A DNA stretch of 64,000 bases from Streptomyces sp. NBC_00569 (GTDB lineage: Bacteria > Actinomycetota > Actinomycetes > Streptomycetales > Streptomycetaceae): positions 682,001 to 746,000 of the forward strand of contig NZ_CP107783.1 in NCBI RefSeq assembly GCF_036345255.1. Reading direction: 5' to 3'. The translations under genes and the position numbers were made by a program. Positions 59,865 to 64,000 of this stretch are shown here, piece after piece. A model generated the notes under the pieces. That model was given only the letters and a program-made list of their open reading frames with translations, had not been told where the DNA came from and did not search any database. How positions within the stretch are numbered: position 1 is the first letter of the stretch; each line of letters starts with the position of its first letter.

Positions 59865-61103
59865 ATGAGAACCGGGATCGGGGACTTCGTCCGCGCGGGG
59901 GTGTGTCTGCTTCTTTCCCTCGTGTTCCTCGGGGCGGCCTGGCCGCTGTGGCAGACCGCGCAACAGGCACGTCAGGACGACGTCGGCTTCTCGAAGGTGG
60001 CCATCGTCGAGAACGGTCACCGAACCGGCCGGCTGAAGGTGTGCGGAGACCGCTACCGCAAGCCGGACTGCATGCAGCGCGAACGCGTCACCGTGCGGGA
60101 CTCCGCCTACACGCTCAAACGCTCCAGCACCAGGTACACGCTGGAGCTGACTCGGGCCGACCACCGACGCACGATGGAGCTCGCCTACAGCGACCACCGT
60201 TCCCATGACGAGCGGGACTCGGTGTACGGGCGGGCACAGGCCGAAGAGCCGGTGACGCTGTTCTGGTGGCGCGGCTCGGTACGCATGATCCAGGCCGGGA
60301 AGGACAGCGGCGACGACAGGTCCGTCGTGCGGACCAGCCACTACCCGGGACGGCTCTTCACCGCGCCCGCGGCCCTGGCCTCCGTCCTGTGGGGACTCGG
60401 ACTCGGGCCGCTGTGGGCGGCGGTGTGGCTGCTGCTGTGCGGCCGGCGCAACCCGCTGACCATGGCGTGGCAGTGGCTGGCACCCGTACTGGCCCTGGCC
60501 ACCGCGGGCGGCGTCGGCGCACTGGCGGCACTGACCGAACCCCGGCCCCGAGCGGTGGTGGAGAGCTTCGCGGTGGCGGCCGCGGCCCTCCTGGTACCCG
60601 CTCTGCTCTGGCTGCGCCGATGGACGCGGACCCGGCTGCCGCGCAAGTGCGACATGGAGCCGGCTCAGCCGGCCGAAGTGCACCCGGTGGACGGCGGCGT
60701 CTCCGGCACCGGCCCATGGAAACTCGGCATCAAGGGCCCGCTGTACGTAGGGCCGGACGTCATCGGCACGACCCCCGACCCGGCCGCGAAGGTGGCGCTG
60801 AAGCCGCTGCCGGGCCCGCTGCGCGTGATCACCGTACGGCCGCCGTACCGCAGCGACCCGCGCGCAGTACGCCGCTACTCGATCCATCCCTACCTGGACG
60901 AAGAGGCACGCGCGCGGAGAGCGGAGCGGCAGCGCTGGTACACACCCCGCGCGCAGCAGGCCGAACCGACCTACCCCCTCGTCGCCGTCTGCGAAGTCCT
61001 CGACGGCCCGGGCCGTGGCTCGCAGGTACTGATAGGCGCACCGGAACAGGACATGCCGGAGGTACTGGGCGCCATTGCCGCCCATGCGCGGCAATGGCAG
61101 TGA
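59865..61103 (+). CDS. Hypothetical membrane protein
   Basis: A 412-residue protein with one N-terminal helix (AGVCLLLSLVFLGAAWPLW), an external basic loop of about 130 residues with a Cys pair, then three helices near residues 170-250 and a cytoplasmic C-terminal domain of about 160 residues. The layout resembles streptomycete DUF3592-type membrane proteins, but the family is not certain. It lies between unrelated genes; the 212-bp gap before it holds nothing recognisable. Confidence 0.75.
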   Translation: MRTGIGDFVRAGVCLLLSLVFLGAAWPLWQTAQQARQDDVGFSKVAIVENGHRTGRLKVCGDRYRKPDCMQRERVTVRDSAYTLKRSSTRYTLELTRADHRRTMELAYSDHRSHDERDSVYGRAQAEEPVTLFWWRGSVRMIQAGKDSGDDRSVVRTSHYPGRLFTAPAALASVLWGLGLGPLWAAVWLLLCGRRNPLTMAWQWLAPVLALATAGGVGALAALTEPRPRAVVESFAVAAAALLVPALLWLRRWTRTRLPRKCDMEPAQPAEVHPVDGGVSGTGPWKLGIKGPLYVGPDVIGTTPDPAAKVALKPLPGPLRVITVRPPYRSDPRAVRRYSIHPYLDEEARARRAERQRWYTPRAQQAEPTYPLVAVCEVLDGPGRGSQVLIGAPEQDMPEVLGAIAAHARQWQ

Positions 61104-61278
61104 GCCTGCCGGTGACTGCCACGAGCGGCCGCGCAGCCACCAGCACGCGTAAGAGAGTGGGACTCCGGGGGCCGCACAACAATGAAGTCACGAATCAATC
61201 ACCTGCTGTTCATATTTCCTTCACAAGTCGCGTCGACGTAATAGCGTCATCCCACCTGTAACACCCCGGGGGGACAAC

Positions 61279-61779
61279 ATGACCAACGCGTACACAACGC
61301 CGCCCGCGCCGCGCCCGGTTGACACCCGACCTCTGCGTAAGCGCAAGCGGGTGTGGCTGGGTGGATCAGGTCTGCTTCTCACCGGTGCGCTCATCGTGGG
61401 CGCCGGGAACGGCGATCAGCAGCCCGTCGCCGCCGAGGCCAAGCCGGCGCCGACCGTCACCGCCACCGTGACCGCCACGCCGGAGCCCGCGCCGACCGTC
61501 ACAGAGACCATCAAGGCCAAGGCGAAGCCGCGCCCCACGGTCACCGTCACCAAGACCGCCCGGCCTGCCGCCGACACCGGAAGCGAGACGGGCAGCGACA
61601 CCGGCAGCGGCAGCCAGGACACGACCGGTACCTGCTCGATCGTCTCCAACGCGGGCAACTGCTACTCGGCCGGCCAGTTCTGCCGCAACAGCGATCACGG
61701 CGCCGCCACCACCAACGAGGGCGGCACACGCATCAAGTGCGCGTACAGCTCCAACGCCTGGCGCTGGACGTACGCCTGA
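61279..61779 (+). CDS. Membrane-anchored small secreted protein with Cys-rich C-domain
   Basis: A 166-residue protein: a proline-rich cytoplasmic start with KRKR, a helix (VWLGGSGLLLTGALIVGAG), a repetitive Thr/Val/Lys-rich linker (TVTATVTATPEPAPTVTETI) and a C-terminal domain with four cysteines and NAGNCYSAGQFCRNSDHG. This terminal domain is frequent in streptomycete exported proteins of unknown role. ATG 61279 is used. Confidence 0.75.
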   Translation: MTNAYTTPPAPRPVDTRPLRKRKRVWLGGSGLLLTGALIVGAGNGDQQPVAAEAKPAPTVTATVTATPEPAPTVTETIKAKAKPRPTVTVTKTARPAADTGSETGSDTGSGSQDTTGTCSIVSNAGNCYSAGQFCRNSDHGAATTNEGGTRIKCAYSSNAWRWTYA

Positions 61780-61898
61780 CGGCACATCACTTCGCCCCAG
61801 GACGGAGCCCCGTACCGTGTCCGCTCGCGTGGGAATGCCATCTTCTGCTCTCGGCCAAGACCTCACGTCCCGTGTCGCACGGGCGGCAGAATCGTCGC

Positions 61899-62597
61899 AT
61901 GCAGCAGCCGGTCTTCGTTCTCGTACACAGTCCCTCCGTGGGGCCCTCGACCTGGCACCCTGTGGCCGAGCACCTCAAGGCGAGGGGTCACCAGGTGCGG
62001 GTGCCATCACTCCTGCAGGTCGGCGCCGGTGCCCCGCCCTTCTGGCCCCGCGTCGTCGGCGCCGTCCGTGACGACCTCCGGCACGTTCCGGACGGCAGCC
62101 CCGTCACGCTCGTGGCGCACAGCAACGCGGGCTTGTTCCTCCCCGTGATCCGCGCGGCGCTCGACCATCCGGTGACCGGCTCGATCTTCGTCGATGCCGC
62201 GCTGCCGGCCCGTGTCGGACCAACTCCCGTCGCACCACCCGAGTTGCTGGAGTTCCTCACGTCGATGGCCGTGAACGGCACCCTGCCGCGATGGACCGAC
62301 TGGTGGGACGAGGCCGACGTGGCACCTATGTTCTCCGATCCGGCGGTGCGTCGGACCGTCGTCGAGGAACAGCCCGCTCTGCCGCTGTCCTACTACGAGC
62401 AGCGCATCCCGGTCCCGGACGGGTGGGACGACCACCCGTGTTCCTACCTGCTCTTCGCCCCGCAGTACGAGGATGTCGCCGCCGAAGCGCGCGAGCGCGG
62501 CCTGCGCGTGGCACACCTGCCGGGCGAACACCTCCACCAGATCATCGACCCCGAAGCCACGGCACAGCACCTCATCGAGCTCGCCCGCACACCTTGA
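61899..62597 (+). CDS. Alpha/beta hydrolase
   Basis: A 232-residue cytoplasmic alpha/beta hydrolase: VFVLVHSPSVGPSTWHPVAE as oxyanion start, LVAHSNAGLFLP in place of G-x-S-x-G (here AHSNA), and His in PGEHLHQI. It is related to the AB-hydrolase 6 group. ATG 61899 is the natural start of the fold; the frame is open for about 180 codons upstream but without protein features. Confidence 0.8.
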   Translation: MQQPVFVLVHSPSVGPSTWHPVAEHLKARGHQVRVPSLLQVGAGAPPFWPRVVGAVRDDLRHVPDGSPVTLVAHSNAGLFLPVIRAALDHPVTGSIFVDAALPARVGPTPVAPPELLEFLTSMAVNGTLPRWTDWWDEADVAPMFSDPAVRRTVVEEQPALPLSYYEQRIPVPDGWDDHPCSYLLFAPQYEDVAAEARERGLRVAHLPGEHLHQIIDPEATAQHLIELARTP

Positions 62598-62660
62598 TGC
62601 GCCGGCCGCCTCATCCCGGCCGCACACCGAACGGTTCCGTTCCCGTGCGAGACTCGGGCC

Positions 62661-63299
62661 ATGGCAGGTACAGGGGAGTTCGAGCCGGAGTCGGAGCGGG
62701 TCACGCGGCAGCTCCGGGACGACATTCTCGACGGTGTGCGCAAGCCCGGCAGCAAGCTCGTCGAGCGCGAGCTGGCGGCGCAGATAGGGGTGAGCCGCGT
62801 ACCCGTCCGCGATGCCCTGCGCGTGCTCGTCGCCGAGGGCCTGGTCACTCCGCGACCGCGGACGTGGGCGGTCGTCAGGGAGTTCACGGCTACGGACATC
62901 GCCGATCTGAACGAGGTCCGCGAGGCCCTTGAGGTGATGACCTTCCGTCTCGCCGCGCAGCGGGGTGACCGCGCCGGCCTCGGGCGGCTCCGCTCGAACG
63001 TCGACGAGGAACTCGCGGCCGCCAGGGCGGGCGACGCGGTGCGCGCCCGGCGCGCGGCAGCCGACTTCCACGAGACGGTGACGTCCATGGCGGCCAACGA
63101 GTTGCTGAGCGAACTCGAAGGCACGTTGCGCAGCCGGATGCGGTGGTTGCTGGGCAGGCACGACGACCTCCTCGCCATGGCGCTGGAGCACGAGGGCCTC
63201 TACGCCGCTGTCGCGGACCGCGATGTGGCACGCGTCGAGGAACTCGTCGTCACGCACCTGGAGAACAGCCGGCGCGCCATCGCCGACAAGCGCCGCTGA
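62661..63299 (+). CDS. GntR-family regulator (FCD), paralogue of the one at 20.7 kb
   Basis: A 212-residue GntR with the same domains as the protein encoded at 20713-21366; by eye about two thirds of residues match along the entire length (EPESERVTRQLRDDILDGVR, GSKLVERELAAQIGVSRVPV, RRAAADFHETVTSMAANELL). It faces a truncated cytosine-deaminase-like gene. It probably controls that gene in response to a nucleobase-like ligand. ATG 62661 corresponds to the paralogue start. Confidence 0.92.
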   Translation: MAGTGEFEPESERVTRQLRDDILDGVRKPGSKLVERELAAQIGVSRVPVRDALRVLVAEGLVTPRPRTWAVVREFTATDIADLNEVREALEVMTFRLAAQRGDRAGLGRLRSNVDEELAAARAGDAVRARRAAADFHETVTSMAANELLSELEGTLRSRMRWLLGRHDDLLAMALEHEGLYAAVADRDVARVEELVVTHLENSRRAIADKRR

Positions 63300-63339
63300 C
63301 GGCAGCCGCAGGGCCCGTCCCGGTTCAGCCGGCCCCAGG

Positions 63340-63589
63340 TGCAGGTCGGCGAGAACGTCCGGCGCGGGGCTCGCACGGTGATGTCGCCGCCGCGGGACTG
63401 TCCTGCGAGCCGGACGCGCAGGGGCCGGCTTCTCCGTGGAATCCGCTCCTCACTCGCGGCCGCCTGGAGGATCTCCATGACCTGCTCCCGGTCGCGGTCA
63501 GATGCCCGCGGTGTGCGGGACTCCGTGATCCTCGACCCGGATGCGGGCATGCCGGATCGTCGGTGATCACGCGAGGTCGAGACGTACAT
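63340..63589 (-). pseudogene. DUF1707 protein remnant
   Basis: From an ATG at 63589 one frame reads TPRASDRDREQVMEILQAAASEERI, the start of a DUF1707 domain (usually RASDADREQV...L..ALAEGRL). After ERI the expected DEF/ERL segment is lost, and APDVLADLHLGPAE appears in another frame. It is therefore a short decayed gene rather than a working one. Confidence 0.4.
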
Positions 63590-63641
63590 CAGCCCTCCCC
63601 CGGCGACCCTGATCGACGTCAGGACGTGGGGAGGGCTGATG
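63587..63641. terminator. Nested hairpin between GntR and amidohydrolase
   Basis: Perfect 14-bp arms at 63587-63600 and 63628-63641 enclose a second hairpin CCTGA (63608-63612)/TCAGG (63619-63623). It lies between convergent genes, so a bidirectional terminator is likely. Confidence 0.8.
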
Positions 63642-63674
63642 CACCGGGTTCGACCGTGGGCCCGAGGGCTCGGA

Positions 63675-64000
63675 TCAGCCCCGTACCAGCTCCAGTTGGT
63701 CGGCGACGACCACTCCGTCGTGCAGGACGGTGCGATCCGTGCCACGGTCCATCACCGCGCTCGACGGTGTCTCGCCGTCGACGAGGAGCAGATCGGCACG
63801 GTCACCGGCCGCAAGGCCGGGCCGGTCACCGACCCCGGCAAGGCGGGCGACGTCGTGGCTCATGATCGACGCCCCGCCCATCGTGGCGACCGCCAGGGAC
63901 ATCTCGATCAGCTCGTCACGGCGGAAGTTGTTGGTGAAGGCCAGCTGCCAGGTGCGGTCGAGCATGTCGCAGTTGCCGTACGGGCTCCAGTAGTCGCGCT
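63675..64000 (-). CDS. Cytosine-deaminase-like amidohydrolase, C-terminus only (runs off right edge)
   Basis: The last 108 residues are present: DYWSPYGNCDMLDRTWQLAF, then MGGASIMSHDVARLAG and GDRADLLLVDGETPSSAVMD. The D-x-WSPYG-N-x-DML pattern and the C-terminal composite-sheet segment match the cytosine-deaminase branch of amidohydrolases. Active-site motifs are outside the window. With the facing GntR it repeats the arrangement at 20.7-23.4 kb. Confidence 0.8.
   Translation of the reverse strand, partial: RDYWSPYGNCDMLDRTWQLAFTNNFRRDELIEMSLAVATMGGASIMSHDVARLAGVGDRPGLAAGDRADLLLVDGETPSSAVMDRGTDRTVLHDGVVVADQLELVRG

Noticed and set aside
1..64000. tRNA or rRNA genes
   Set aside because: No cloverleaf with a T-loop GTTCGA motif in context and no conserved rRNA segments were recognised by eye; a covariance-model scan would settle this.

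Overview
The window is high-GC actinobacterial DNA and reads as a Streptomyces chromosome, probably an accessory or arm region. The signs are strong third-position G/C, GTG/TTG starts with GGAGG-type ribosome sites, many TetR/GntR/LacI regulators, and families typical of streptomycetes: an HGxxPAAW-like membrane protein, a DUF4232 lipoprotein, a baeRF3 protein, DUF1918, a MerR-PP2C fusion, a close relative of chloramphenicol phosphotransferase, and a fossil 2-methylisoborneol methyltransferase. No rRNA, tRNA or CRISPR array was seen.

Layout. 1-9.9 kb: detoxification-type genes, several paired with divergent regulators that have visible operators. They are a TetR plus Tet(X)-like monooxygenase with three operators, a Tat/lipoprotein carbonic anhydrase, TetR plus NmrA-like oxidoreductase, TetR plus small membrane protein, a fused ArsR-SRPBCC protein behind a perfect palindrome, a GH20 hexosaminidase broken by a 23-bp tandem duplication, and a RibD-like reductase. 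10-33 kb: a nitrogen-scavenging island. It holds a hydantoin-racemase-like protein and an NCS1 permease, an MFS exporter, carbamate kinase divergent from allH-allF(fdrA)-allG (the oxamate transcarbamylase set) plus a CodB-like permease, two GntR regulators, a cytosine-deaminase-like amidohydrolase translationally coupled to a five-gene oligopeptide-type ABC transporter, adenine deaminase plus NCS2 purine permease, and a LacI regulator with three overlapping operators. The likely logic is uptake and opening of nucleobase or hydantoin-type rings, then phosphorolysis of carbamoyl groups to carbamoyl phosphate and ATP.

33-47 kb: a mosaic with much decay. It holds TetR/GNAT, an orphan TnpB element with a terminal hairpin, a GPP methyltransferase fossil, a degenerate Nudix protein, baeRF3 with neighbours, cytochrome bd (cydAB) followed by an eroded cydDC, a YdeP-type molybdoenzyme, a frameshifted CrtI-like oxidoreductase, a PucR C-terminal fossil, and a DUF4232 lipoprotein preceded by seven GATC words spaced exactly 11 bp apart.

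47-64 kb: ordinary accessory genes. These include MerR-PP2C, GNAT, pirin with a divergent AhpD-like protein, a Cpt homologue, two SDRs, DinB, a secreted hydrolase, a glutamine amidotransferase, a double Lrp divergent from an M20 amidohydrolase, a methyltransferase and membrane/secreted proteins. At the right edge is a GntR that is a close paralogue of the one at 20.7 kb, facing a truncated cytosine-deaminase-like gene, so the GntR/amidohydrolase module occurs twice.
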